From Micropruina glycogenica (lineage in GTDB: Bacteria > Actinomycetota > Actinomycetes > Propionibacteriales > Propionibacteriaceae): a DNA stretch of 64,000 nucleotides. The notes below the pieces were generated by a model, which was given only the letters and a program-made list of their open reading frames with translations, had not been told where the DNA came from and ran no database searches. The stretch is taken from positions 2,170,001 through 2,234,000 of the forward strand of contig NZ_LT985188.1 of the NCBI RefSeq assembly GCF_900289045.1, in the 5' to 3' direction. Below are positions 48,978 to 57,955 of the stretch, piece after piece (the first letter of the stretch is position 1; the number at the start of each line of letters is the position of its first letter). The translations under genes were made by a program, and so were the position numbers.

Positions 48978-49583
48978 TCAGGCGCATGTCCACTCCGGGT
49001 TGCGCCCCAGCCAGCCGACGAGGGCTTCGTAGGGGGTGGCGTCCGCACCGACTGCGACCACTGGGCCGAAGGGCACGCCGATCTCTGCGCCGCGCGGCTC
49101 GGGCGGCAGCGCGCGCTGCATCTGCGGCAGCACCCCGGCGGCCAACTGCTGGTTCAGGGTGTCGTCCACACCGAGCGCCCTGGCCAGATCCCACGTGTGG
49201 GTGACGAGTTCGCTGGCGTAGATGCCGATCGCGATCGCCCACGGCATTGTGCCGGCCGGGTGCACGACCATGCGTGCGGGATCGGTGTCGGCCACCACGG
49301 TGCCCAGCGGTTCGAGGCGGTCGTTCCAGGCCGCGGCCCAGCCGTCGTCGGCGATTCCCGAGACGTGGGCGGGCATCTCGGCCGGGGTACCGCCGCCCGC
49401 GATGTGCACGATGCGGTTCTCGACGCCCACCAGGTGCGCGAGCAGGTCACGGACGGCCCAGCCCTCGCAGGGCGTCGGGCGGTCGAGGTCGGCCGGGGTC
49501 ACGTCGTTCATCAGCAGACTGAGCTGGTCGAGGGCGCTGACGAAGAGCGGACGGGCGTCGGGCGGGTTCTGTGTGTTGGTCAT
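48978..49583 (-). CDS. TIGR03086 / maleylpyruvate isomerase-like (DinB superfamily) protein
   Basis: 201 residues from ATG 49583. DinB four-helix-type metal-binding fold: LDQLSLLMNDVTPADLDRPTPCEGWAVRDLLAHLVGVENRIVHI at residues 18-61 with PTPC-W-V-DLLAHLV typical of mycothiol-dependent maleylpyruvate isomerase relatives, then ASELVTHTWDLARALG with the metal His. Members are thought to be mycothiol S-transferases acting on electrophiles; the substrate here is unknown. Divergent from a WYL regulator with a shared palindrome (49607-49621), so probably under its control. Confidence 0.85.
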   Translation of the reverse strand: MTNTQNPPDARPLFVSALDQLSLLMNDVTPADLDRPTPCEGWAVRDLLAHLVGVENRIVHIAGGGTPAEMPAHVSGIADDGWAAAWNDRLEPLGTVVADTDPARMVVHPAGTMPWAIAIGIYASELVTHTWDLARALGVDDTLNQQLAAGVLPQMQRALPPEPRGAEIGVPFGPVVAVGADATPYEALVGWLGRNPEWTCA

Positions 49584-49606
49584 GGGTCTACTCTGGCGAC
49601 CTAACA

Positions 49607-49621
49607 TGACATCTCTTGTCA
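49607..49621. promoter_or_regulatory. Palindromic operator for the WYL regulator
   Basis: TGACA-TCTCT-TGTCA is a perfect inverted repeat located 24 bp from the DinB-like start and 24 bp from the regulator start. TGACA/TGTCA boxes are usual for DeoR-type YafY regulators. Confidence 0.65.
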
Positions 49622-49644
49622 GGTTTGTTTGAAAGACTCGAACT

Positions 49645-50661
49645 ATGCGAGCCGACCGACTGCTGCAGATCATGGCTCTGTTGCGCCGGCACGGACGGCT
49701 GCCCGCGCGCCGGCTGGCCGAACTGCTCGAGGTGTCGGAGCGCACCATCCTGCGCGACATGGAGTCGCTCTCGGCGGCCGGAGTGCCGGTCTACACCGAT
49801 CGCGGCCGAGGCGGTGGCTGTTCGCTGCTGCCCGGCTACCGCACCGAGGTGAGCGGGCTCTCCCCCGCCGAGGCGCAGGCGCTGTTCGCGTGGACGTCCG
49901 GTTCGGGTGCCGCCGAGCTGGGGCTCAGTGGCGAACTCAGTTCGGCCCTGACCAAGCTGTCGGCCACTGTGCCGGCGCCAGCCCTTGAACAGGCGGAGGC
50001 GCTGGCGTCCGTCGTGGTGGTCGACAAGCGGCGCTGGTTCGCTGCTGCCGACGAGGTGCCGATGCTGCCGGTGCTGCGCGACGCCGCCACCAGACGGCGC
50101 CGGGTATCGCTCACCTACGCCGCAGCCAGTGGCGGGTTGAGCGACGCTCGGGCGCCGTCCGTGCGCGTGGTCGATCCGTACGGGCTGGTCGAGAACGCCG
50201 GACGCTGGTACCTGTTGGCGGCCCGCGACGGCGAGCGGCGTACCTACCGGGTGTCGCGCATCGTGGCGGCCGAGGTGCTCGACGAGGCGGCGCAGATACC
50301 TGAGGGGTTCGACCTCGCCGAGGCGTGGGAGGAACAGCGTGCGGCGCTGGAGCACTTCTCAGAGACGTGCACGATCAATGTCGCCCTCGACCCCGCGATC
50401 GTTGACGTGTTCACCACGCACGCGCGGTTTCAACTGGCGGTGGGTACGGACGTGACACGACAGGGCAACCACGAGGGCTGGCCGGTGCTGCAGTGCACGT
50501 TTCGGGCGTGGCGGGCGGCGGTGTCGATCGTGCTGGCATACGGCGGCCAGGTGCGACTGCTGGCGCCGGCGTACCTGCGCGCTCGGGTGCTGGAACTGGC
50601 AGAGGCGTCCGTGGCGGCGCACAAGGAGGGTGGGTCTTGGCCGGGGATCTCTCGCGAGTAG
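49645..50661 (+). CDS. YafY-like HTH/WYL-domain transcriptional regulator
   Basis: 338 residues. N-terminal HTH_11 winged helix (MRADRLLQIMALLRRHGRLPARRLAELLEVSERTILRDMESLSAAGVPVYTDRGRGGGCSLLPGYRT), WYL domain at about 135-205 with VSLTYA, VDPYGLVENAGRWYLLAARDGERRTYRVSRIV and a C-terminal WCX extension. WYL domains bind small ligands or nucleic acid. Divergent DinB-like gene and the TGACA palindrome make local regulation likely. Confidence 0.92.
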   Translation: MRADRLLQIMALLRRHGRLPARRLAELLEVSERTILRDMESLSAAGVPVYTDRGRGGGCSLLPGYRTEVSGLSPAEAQALFAWTSGSGAAELGLSGELSSALTKLSATVPAPALEQAEALASVVVVDKRRWFAAADEVPMLPVLRDAATRRRRVSLTYAAASGGLSDARAPSVRVVDPYGLVENAGRWYLLAARDGERRTYRVSRIVAAEVLDEAAQIPEGFDLAEAWEEQRAALEHFSETCTINVALDPAIVDVFTTHARFQLAVGTDVTRQGNHEGWPVLQCTFRAWRAAVSIVLAYGGQVRLLAPAYLRARVLELAEASVAAHKEGGSWPGISRE

Positions 50662-50706
50662 CTGGGTGCGATCGGTCGGAGTGGGGACGCCCCTTCCTCG
50701 CCCCAC

Positions 50707-50734
50707 GTCATCCCGGGCTTGACCCGGGATCTCC
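50707..50734. repeat. REP-like palindromic unit
   Basis: GTCATCCCGGGCTTGACCCG... with stem TCCCGGG-CTTGA-CCCGGGA (50711-50729). On the opposite strand the right unit at 4115-4139 matches it at 22 of 25 positions. It lies between the convergent WYL and GNAT-NUDIX genes. Confidence 0.7.
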
Positions 50735-50784
50735 CAACCTGCGTGAGATGCCAGCCCAGCCTGTGCCGTGGCGACGTGCTCGTT

Positions 50785-50803
50785 GGTCGAGATTGTCGAG
50801 ACC
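50785..50803. repeat. short intergenic repeat, GGTYGAGCYTGTCGARACC family
   Basis: ggtcgagattgtcgagacc, 16-17/19 identical to the copies at 351 and 9663, in the gap before the GNAT-NUDIX gene end. Confidence 0.55.
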
Positions 50804-50817
50804 CGTCCCATCGCCGA

Positions 50818-51918
50818 TCAGCGACTCGCCCGCGGCCGCACCTTGTCGGCGTCGTTCAGCACCGGAACGATGGCCGGCTTGGCGGCCAATGCCGCGGCGA
50901 CGTCCGGCAGACTCGCCAGCTCGACCAGCAGCGCACGAGTGGGCGGCATCAGTCGGACGGTGCCCTCGGCCGCGTCCTGCAGCAGGTCGGCCGGACGCCT
51001 CCAGCCCGCATCGATCGCCTCGCTGGTGGTGTTGCGCCAGCGCTGCCCGGGCCGTGCCGCGCTGAGGTAGAAGGCGACGTCGAAGCGGCGGCGTCCACCC
51101 GGCGGGGTGACCCAGTCGTCCCAGGGCACCATGTCGCCCGGGCTCATGGCCACGCCGCATTCCTCGGCCACCTCACGGATCGCGGCGGCGGCCAACACCC
51201 CCGCCGCCGGCAACTGCGTCGCCGCCCACGCGTCGAGATGATCGTCGGGCACGGCGATCGGCCGGTCGCCGGCGTCCACCCGGCCGCCGGGAAACACCAC
51301 GGCACCGGCGGCGAAGTCCATCGTGGCGGCCCGGTACTGAACGAACACCTCGAGACCGTCCGAACCGTCGCGCAGCGGCAGCACGCTCACCGCGGGCCGC
51401 GGCGGCACGTCGTCCGCCAGTTGCTTGGCCAGCGTGACCCGCCGGCCGGCGGCCAACAGACCGATGCGCTGCTCGGCCTCGATCAGCGGCATCAGCGCGA
51501 TCGGCAGGTCTGCGGTCGTATAGCCGTGCAGTCGATAGAACGGCGCGTTCCACGGCACGTCGGCGAAGGTGCGCAGCGTGACCACCGACCCGCCGCGCTC
51601 GACGATCGCCCGCTCGGCCGCCACGAGCAAGCGTCGGCCCAACCCTTGGCGCTGCCACCGCGGGTGCACGCTGAGCTGTTCGAGGTGAAACCGTCCGTCG
51701 AAGTCGAGCACGTGCGCGAAGCCGATCGGCTGATCGCCCTCGGTGGCCACCAGCACGAAGCCGGGCAGGTCGCGATCGGTGTGCCCCGGTTCGCCCGGTG
51801 GAAGTGCGATCACGCCCTCGAACAGCGCGTCGGCCGCTTGTTCGACGGCGTCGATGGCCGGCCAGTCTGCCGGGGTGGCCGGGCGAATCGCCTGCGGCCC
51901 GGCGTGCGACCCGGTCAG
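50818..51918 (-). CDS. GNAT acetyltransferase - NUDIX hydrolase fusion protein
   Basis: 366 residues if the start is CTG 51918. The usual start callers would choose GTG 51813, but that removes the first GNAT strand and helix (AIRPATPADWPAIDAVEQAADALFEG), which are clearly homologous. No ATG/GTG/TTG lies further up in this frame before the overlap; CTG 51918 has GGAG six bases upstream and overlaps the chorismate mutase stop (CTGA). GNAT domain about 12-165 with LEQLSVHPRWQRQGLGRRLLVAAE (acetyl-CoA loop R/Q-x-x-G-x-G/R). NUDIX domain about 172-330 with GAVVFPGGRVDAGD and REVAEECGV. Substrates unknown. Confidence 0.82.
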   Translation of the reverse strand: MTGSHAGPQAIRPATPADWPAIDAVEQAADALFEGVIALPPGEPGHTDRDLPGFVLVATEGDQPIGFAHVLDFDGRFHLEQLSVHPRWQRQGLGRRLLVAAERAIVERGGSVVTLRTFADVPWNAPFYRLHGYTTADLPIALMPLIEAEQRIGLLAAGRRVTLAKQLADDVPPRPAVSVLPLRDGSDGLEVFVQYRAATMDFAAGAVVFPGGRVDAGDRPIAVPDDHLDAWAATQLPAAGVLAAAAIREVAEECGVAMSPGDMVPWDDWVTPPGGRRRFDVAFYLSAARPGQRWRNTTSEAIDAGWRRPADLLQDAAEGTVRLMPPTRALLVELASLPDVAAALAAKPAIVPVLNDADKVRPRASR

Positions 51919-52208
51919 CCGGCGCTCCGGGCGATGCGCTCGTGGTGCCGAACCACCTCAGAGACGATGAACGTGAGGAACTTCTCGGCGAACTCCGGGT
52001 CGAGGTTCGCCTCATCGGCCAGCCGCCGGAGCCGCTCGATCTGCTGCGCCTCACGCTGCGGATCGGCGGGGGGAAGACCGAGTTCTGCTTTCAACTCCCC
52101 CACCCGCTGGGTGATCTTGAACCGTTCGGCCAGCAGGCACACCAACGCCGAGTCGAGGTTGTCGATGCTGCCGCGCAGCCGGGCCAGCTCGGGGTCTGGG
52201 GCGCTCAT
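51915..52208 (-). CDS. Chorismate mutase (AroQ type)
   Basis: 97 residues from ATG 52208 (ATG 52217 also open). All-helical AroQ fold: ELARLRGSIDNLDSALVCLLAERFKITQRVGELKAELG with the conserved Arg, Asp and Lys that hold chorismate, then PADPQREAQQIERLRRLADEANLDPEFAEKFLTFIVSEVVRHHERIA. It rearranges chorismate to prephenate for Phe/Tyr synthesis. The short mono-functional actinobacterial form normally needs DAHP synthase as partner. Coupled to the GNAT-NUDIX gene by a four-base overlap. Confidence 0.9.
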   Translation of the reverse strand: MSAPDPELARLRGSIDNLDSALVCLLAERFKITQRVGELKAELGLPPADPQREAQQIERLRRLADEANLDPEFAEKFLTFIVSEVVRHHERIARSAG

Positions 52209-52328
52209 GGACGGCATCCTACGGTGCCGCCGAAACGGGCGTCGCGCTGCCGTTCACGCCTCGTCCGAGAGGCATGGCCGGCAGCGACGGGCAGTCCACC
52301 GCACCGTGGCGGCATGATGACATTGATT

Positions 52329-52358
52329 TGACGTCATTCTGATGTCAGACTGGCGTCA
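52329..52358 (+). promoter_or_regulatory. Three 11-bp-spaced GTCA operator boxes upstream of the RHH regulator
   Basis: TGACGTCA (52329-52336), TGATGTCA (52340-52347) and TGGCGTCA (52351-52358) repeat with an exact 11-bp step; the last ends on the A of the start codon at 52358. No ribosome binding site precedes that ATG, so the transcript may be leaderless. Iterated short boxes at one helical turn suit tandem binding of ribbon-helix-helix dimers. Confidence 0.65.
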
Positions 52359-52837
52359 TGGATCTACAGCCCTACCTCTCGCGCATCGCCGCCGACCTCG
52401 ATCGGGTCACCGCGTTGGCCGACGAGTCGACCCGCGAGACCAGCCGGCGAGTCGCCGTCGCTCTCGAACCGGGCCTGCGACTCGCCATGACCGAACTGCT
52501 CGCCGACACCGCGGCCGAACTGTCGGCCCGGCTCGGGGGCACCGTGATCGCCGTTCAGATGGACGGCCAGCAGCCCGACTTTCTGGTCACCGAGACCCAG
52601 CCCGCCGAACCGGTGGCGCCGCCCGAGCCAACCCTCGTGCTGGACGAGAGCGACGACGGAACCGCCCGGGTCACCGTGCGCCTGCCTGACGGCCTCAAGC
52701 GCCGCGCCGAGACCCTGGCCGGCCAGGCGCAGCAGTCACTCAACACCTGGATCGTGCAGGCCGTGCGCCGCGCCACCGAACCTGACCAACCCCGCCAAAC
52801 CCGTACCACCGGCCGCCGGCTCACCGGCTGGGCCTGA
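52358..52837 (+). CDS. Ribbon-helix-helix regulator, HicB/Arc-like, with N-terminal extension
   Basis: 159 residues. The N-terminal 75 residues are helical (MDLQPYLSRIAADLDRVTALADESTRETSRRVAVALEPGLRLAMTELLADTAAELSARLG) with no recognised family, then an acidic linker (PPEPTLVLDESDDG). The C-terminal RHH motif ARVTVRLPDGLKRRAETLAGQAQQSLNTWIVQAVRRAT (about 109-146) is like HicB/CopG DNA-binding antitoxin domains. There is no HicA-type toxin gene beside it; the next gene, 12 bp away, is a DUF4097 beta-solenoid protein. It is likely a repressor acting on the three boxes before its own start. This RHH/DUF4097 gene pair is seen in other actinobacteria but has no known role. Confidence 0.8.
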   Translation: MDLQPYLSRIAADLDRVTALADESTRETSRRVAVALEPGLRLAMTELLADTAAELSARLGGTVIAVQMDGQQPDFLVTETQPAEPVAPPEPTLVLDESDDGTARVTVRLPDGLKRRAETLAGQAQQSLNTWIVQAVRRATEPDQPRQTRTTGRRLTGWA

Positions 52838-52849
52838 GAGGAGACCATC

Positions 52850-53791
52850 ATGAACACCACCTCCCCCACCACGCACGAGTGGCGCTTCGCCACCGACGAG
52901 GCTCCGTCCCTGCACCTGCGCAGCCATCGCGGCGCCGTCCGGCTGTTTCACGACGCCGGGCCCGGCGAAGTTCTCGTGCGGCTCAGCTCACTGTCGTCGT
53001 TCGACCCGCAAGCCTTCGAGACCCGCACCGAGGGCCGTGACGTGTTCGTTACCGTGCCGCCCACGCTCGACGCCGGCGACAACGGCTTCGGGTTCGCGTT
53101 TCAGGTCGGGCGCCTCTCGTGGGGCATCGGCAACGTGAACCGGGTGAACGTCGAGGTGCACCTCTCCCCCGACGCCGACGTCGAGGTGCACGCCGAGGGC
53201 GGCGACATCTCCAGTTCCGGCCGCTCGGGTCGCGCACAGTTGCAGACCGGCGGCGGCGACATCACGCTGGAGGCTGCGACCGGCGGCCAGGTGGTCACCC
53301 AGGGTGGTGACATCACCGTCGGCAGTCTCGATCACGGCGAACTGCGCACCGGCGGCGGCGACATTCGCGTGCGACGGCTGGGCGAGGGTTCGGTGAAGAC
53401 GGCGGGCGGCGACGTGCGCATCGACGACCTGGGCTCGGGCCGCATCGAGACCGGCGGCGGTGACGTCGGCGTGCTGCGGGCAGGCGGTGACGTTGAGGTG
53501 CAGACCGGCGGCGGCGACGTGTCGCTGCTGGGCTGCCCGGGTCAGACGCAAGTGCGCACCGGGGCCGGTGACGTGACCGTCGAGGCCGCGGGCGGCAGCG
53601 TCGACGTCAAGACCGGCGCGGGCGACATTCGCATCACGGTGCCGCGCGACATTCCGGTGTGGCAAGACCTGCACAGCTCGTTCGGCGAGGTGGTCAGCCG
53701 CATCGCGTCCAGGGGCGAGCCGGCCGAGGGCGAGCCGTTCATCCGAGTCACCGCCCGCACGGGCACCGGTGACGTGGTGCTGCAAGACTGA
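52850..53791 (+). CDS. DUF4097 family beta-solenoid protein, cytosolic
   Basis: 313 residues, with AGAGGAG upstream. There is no signal peptide or membrane segment. After a mixed N-terminal part (1-115), eight successive coils of 17-18 residues each begin with GGD or AGD (117-270), e.g. GGDITVGSLDHGELRTG, GGDIRVRRLGEGSVKTA, GGDVRIDDLGSGRIETG. The regular register predicts a right-handed parallel beta-helix with the glycines at turns. The last 50 residues (PRDIPVWQDLHSSFGEVVSRI...GTGDVVLQD) cap it. DUF4097 proteins are often called putative adhesins, but here the product should remain in the cytosol; a scaffold or filament role akin to bactofilins is possible and untested. Operon with the RHH regulator. 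Confidence 0.85.
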   Translation: MNTTSPTTHEWRFATDEAPSLHLRSHRGAVRLFHDAGPGEVLVRLSSLSSFDPQAFETRTEGRDVFVTVPPTLDAGDNGFGFAFQVGRLSWGIGNVNRVNVEVHLSPDADVEVHAEGGDISSSGRSGRAQLQTGGGDITLEAATGGQVVTQGGDITVGSLDHGELRTGGGDIRVRRLGEGSVKTAGGDVRIDDLGSGRIETGGGDVGVLRAGGDVEVQTGGGDVSLLGCPGQTQVRTGAGDVTVEAAGGSVDVKTGAGDIRITVPRDIPVWQDLHSSFGEVVSRIASRGEPAEGEPFIRVTARTGTGDVVLQD

Positions 53792-53825
53792 CCGAACCAC
53801 TCGCGAACGTACTGGTCGAGCCTTC

Positions 53826-53942
53826 ATTGGGGATGGTTCTCTTTCCCGCTGACTCCATGCGGCCAGTTGAACCACCTTGTCAATCGTCGTATGGGAAGAC
53901 GGCGAGCGCGCTAGATGAGCAGGAAAGAGAACCGTCTCCAAT
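53826..53942. mobile_element. 117-bp MITE-like element with 25-bp terminal inverted repeats
   Basis: The first 25 bases (53826-53850, core GGTTCTCTTTCC at 53835) and the last 25 (53918-53942, core GGAAAGAGAACC at 53922) are inverted copies with 22 matches. The interior has no gene. Such a layout fits a non-autonomous miniature transposable element or the joined ends of a lost insertion sequence; no clear target-site duplication is seen and I cannot name the parent family. Its right end coincides with the start of vapC homology. Confidence 0.65.
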
Positions 53943-53944
53943 TT

Positions 53945-54249
53945 TGGGTCGCGACCGATCGACGAGAGCTGTTGCCTCACCCGCTCACCCTGGCCGAGTG
54001 CCTGGTGGGTCCTGCGCGGGTAGGCCGCGAGGCTGAGGCCCTGAGCGTCATCGAAACCCTCGGCACGCCAGTGTGCGGGTCACCGACGAGCAGCCCCTCG
54101 CGCTGGCCCGATTGCGCGCCGACACCTCGCTGCGCATGCCCGATTGTTGCGTGCTCGCGGCTGCGCTCCAGACCGGCGCGAGCCTGGCCACGTTCGATGC
54201 GACCCTGGCCCGGGTGGCGTCCGAGCGCGGAGTCGTCGTCGTTGCGTAG
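53945..54249 (+). pseudogene. VapC-like PIN-domain toxin remnant, 5' truncated and frameshifted
   Basis: Two frames together carry the C-terminal two thirds of a PIN-domain toxin. The first (53945 to about 54070) reads VATDRRELLPHPLTLAECLVGPARVGREAEALSVIETLG; after a -1 shift the second continues VRVTDEQPLALARLRADTSLRMPDCCVLAAALQTG...ATFDATLARVASERGVVVVA and stops with TAG. The conserved Asp of MPDCC and the ATFD Asp survive, but the N-terminal LDxNVL strand with the first catalytic Asp is gone. The 117-bp inverted-repeat element ends two bases before the homology. No antitoxin gene remains upstream. The toxin is almost certainly inactive. Confidence 0.75.
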
Positions 54250-54293
54250 CCGCTACTACCGCTCGGCGCGACGAACTCGACGAGCCGGCGGCC

Positions 54294-55400
54294 TCAGCGG
54301 TGGACGACGACCTCGACCCGCTGGAACTCCTTGACCTCCGTGTAGCCGCAGGTGGCCAGGGCGCGACGCAGCGCGCCGACCAGGTTCATCGTGCCGTCGG
54401 GGGTGTGGGACGGGCCGAGCAGAATCTGCTCCAGCGAACCGATCGCGCCGAACCTGACCCGCTCGCCGCGCGGCAGCGTGGGGTGCCAGGCCTCGGGGCC
54501 CCAGTGGTACCCGTGCCCCGGCGCCTCGGATGCCCGCGCCAACGGCGAGCCGACCATCACCGCGTCGGCGCCACAGGCGATCGCCTTGGCCAGGTCGCCC
54601 GAACGGCCCAGGGCGCCGTCGGCGATCACGTGCACGTAGCGTCCGCCCGACTCGTCCATGTAGTCGCGTCGGGCTTCAGCCACGTCGGCCAGCGCGGACG
54701 CCATCGGCACCTCGACGCCCAGCACGTTGCGGGTGCGTTTGGTGGCGCCGCCGCCGAACCCGACCAGCACCCCGGCCGCGCCGGTGCGCATCAGGTGCAA
54801 CGCCGCCTGGTAGGTGGCGCAGCCGCCCACGATCACCGGAACGTCGAGGGAGTAGATGAACTCTTTGAGGTTCAGCGGCTCGACGGTGTTGCTGACGTGC
54901 TCGGCCGACACCGTGGTGCCGCGGATCACGAAGAAGTCGACCCCGGCCTGCTCGACCACTGACGCGAACGCCTTGCAGTTCTCGGGCGACAGGGCCCCCG
55001 CCACGGGTGCCCCCGACTCGCGGATCTCGTTCAGCCGCTGCGTGATCAACTCGCCCTGTACGGGCGCGTCGTACAGCATCTGCATGCGCCGCGTCGCCTC
55101 GACCTGGTCTTCGATCGACGCCAGATCTTCGAGCAGCGACTCGGGGTCTTCGTAGCGTGTCCACAACCCCTCGAGGTTGAGCACGCCCAGCCCGCCGAGA
55201 CGTCCCATCGCCGCCGCGGTGGCCGGTGACATCACCGAGTCTTGCGGGGCGGCCACGATCGGAAAGTCGAAGGTGAGCGCGTCGATCGTCCAGTTCAGCC
55301 GTACGTCTTCGATGTGTCGCGTGCGCCGGGTGGGCACGATCGCGATGTCGTCGAACGAGTAGACCTGTTGCGCGCGCTTCGAACGCCCGATCTCGATCAT
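54294..55400 (-). CDS. guaB3: GuaB3 family IMP dehydrogenase-related protein
   Basis: 368 residues, without the CBS pair of GuaB. TIM barrel with VYSFDDIAIVPTRRTRH, FDFPIVAAPQDSVMSPATAAAMGRLGGLGVLNLEGLWTRYEDPE, VIVGGCATYQAALHLMRTGAAGVLVGFGGGATKRTRNVLG and ADGALGRSGDLAKAIACGADAVMVGSPLA. At the point where GuaB has the catalytic Cys (GPGSICTTR) this protein reads GFGGGATKR, with no Cys. GuaB3 proteins are widespread in actinobacteria next to guaB; some cyanobacterial members are active IMP dehydrogenases, while those lacking the Cys are of unclear function. It starts 21 bp after guaB. Confidence 0.92.
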   Translation of the reverse strand: MIEIGRSKRAQQVYSFDDIAIVPTRRTRHIEDVRLNWTIDALTFDFPIVAAPQDSVMSPATAAAMGRLGGLGVLNLEGLWTRYEDPESLLEDLASIEDQVEATRRMQMLYDAPVQGELITQRLNEIRESGAPVAGALSPENCKAFASVVEQAGVDFFVIRGTTVSAEHVSNTVEPLNLKEFIYSLDVPVIVGGCATYQAALHLMRTGAAGVLVGFGGGATKRTRNVLGVEVPMASALADVAEARRDYMDESGGRYVHVIADGALGRSGDLAKAIACGADAVMVGSPLARASEAPGHGYHWGPEAWHPTLPRGERVRFGAIGSLEQILLGPSHTPDGTMNLVGALRRALATCGYTEVKEFQRVEVVVHR

Positions 55401-55421
55401 GGGGCAGGCTCCTTTGCCGGG

Positions 55422-56981
<1,560 letters not shown>

Positions 56982-57035
56982 CTATGCGGCTGCACCGTAG
57001 GGCTTGGCGCCGTCCAGGGTGTCGGACGAAGGGGT

Positions 57036-57914
57036 TCAGCCCAGGGCGGACAATGCCTGAGCGAGCTCGGGGTGGTCGAACGTGAAGCCGTCGTCAAGGG
57101 CCCGCCTGGGCAGCACCCGGCTGCCGCTCAGCAGCGCCTCGTCGACCATTTCGCTGCCGAACATCAGCCGCAGTGCGGGCAGGGGCAGCGGAATCAGGGC
57201 CGGCCGGTTGAGCGACCGGGCGTACTCGTTGGTGAACGTGGTGTTGGTGACGGGCTTCGGCGCGGTGAGGTTGACCGGCCCGGTGAGCGTCGCGGTGAGC
57301 AGATGCTCGACGAGGCGGGTGTAGTCGTCGATGTGGATCCAGGCCAGAAACTGCCGGCCCGACCCGATGCGGCCGCCGAGACCGAGCTGAAAGGCCAGCT
57401 TCTGCTTGCCCAGAAAGCCGCCGTGCTCGGTGAGCACCTGACCGGTGCGCAGCGTGACGGTGGGCACCGGCGCAGCCTGCGCTGCCTGCTCCCAGTCGGC
57501 GCACAGGTCGGCCAGAAAGCCGGTACCGCGCGGGCTGCCCTCGTCGATCATGGTCTCGCCGGTGTTGCCGTAGAAGCCGACGGCCGAACCGTTCAGCAGG
57601 CGCTGGCAGCGTCCGTCGGGTTCGAGGGCGGCCACGATGGTGGTGGTCGGGTTGAGCCGGGACGAGCGCAGCAACTCTTTGCGTTGCTGCGACCAGCGCT
57701 CATCGGCGATGCCGGCACCGCAGAAGTTGATCACCGCGTCGACGTCGCTGAGCCCGGGCGCGGTGATGCGGCCCTCGTCGGGAAACCACAGTCGTTCGTC
57801 GAGGTTCTGGGGCGGCCGTCGCACCAGTGTCACCACCTGGTGACCGGTGCTCCGCAGGTGGTCGGCGGTGGCGCGGCCCAGCAGTCCGGACGCCCCCGCG
57901 ATCGCGATACGCAT
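57036..57914 (-). CDS. TIGR01777 family NAD(P)-binding epimerase/oxidoreductase
   Basis: 292 residues. Atypical SDR: the NAD(P) loop MRIAIAGASGLLGRATADHLRSTGHQVVTLVRR at the N-terminus, DAVINFCGAGIADERWSQQRKELLRSSRLNPTTTIVAAL, NGSAVGFYGNTGETMIDEGSPRGTGFLADLCADWEQAA and a C-terminal DUF1731-type block (LPLPALRLMFGSEMVDEALLSGSRVLPRRALDDGFTFDHPELAQAL). This is the SDR39U1/YfcH family; activity uncertain. Encoded alone, codirectional with guaB. Confidence 0.92.
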   Translation of the reverse strand: MRIAIAGASGLLGRATADHLRSTGHQVVTLVRRPPQNLDERLWFPDEGRITAPGLSDVDAVINFCGAGIADERWSQQRKELLRSSRLNPTTTIVAALEPDGRCQRLLNGSAVGFYGNTGETMIDEGSPRGTGFLADLCADWEQAAQAAPVPTVTLRTGQVLTEHGGFLGKQKLAFQLGLGGRIGSGRQFLAWIHIDDYTRLVEHLLTATLTGPVNLTAPKPVTNTTFTNEYARSLNRPALIPLPLPALRLMFGSEMVDEALLSGSRVLPRRALDDGFTFDHPELAQALSALG

Positions 57915-57955
57915 CGTCCCAGCCTATAGGCCGCCCAAGCCGTGCGGGACGGCCC

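Noticed and set aside
52358-52837. RHH protein as the antitoxin of a HicAB or VapBC module
   Set aside because: The gene that follows is DUF4097, and the vapC remnant is beyond that gene and a repeat element, so a toxin partner is not supported.
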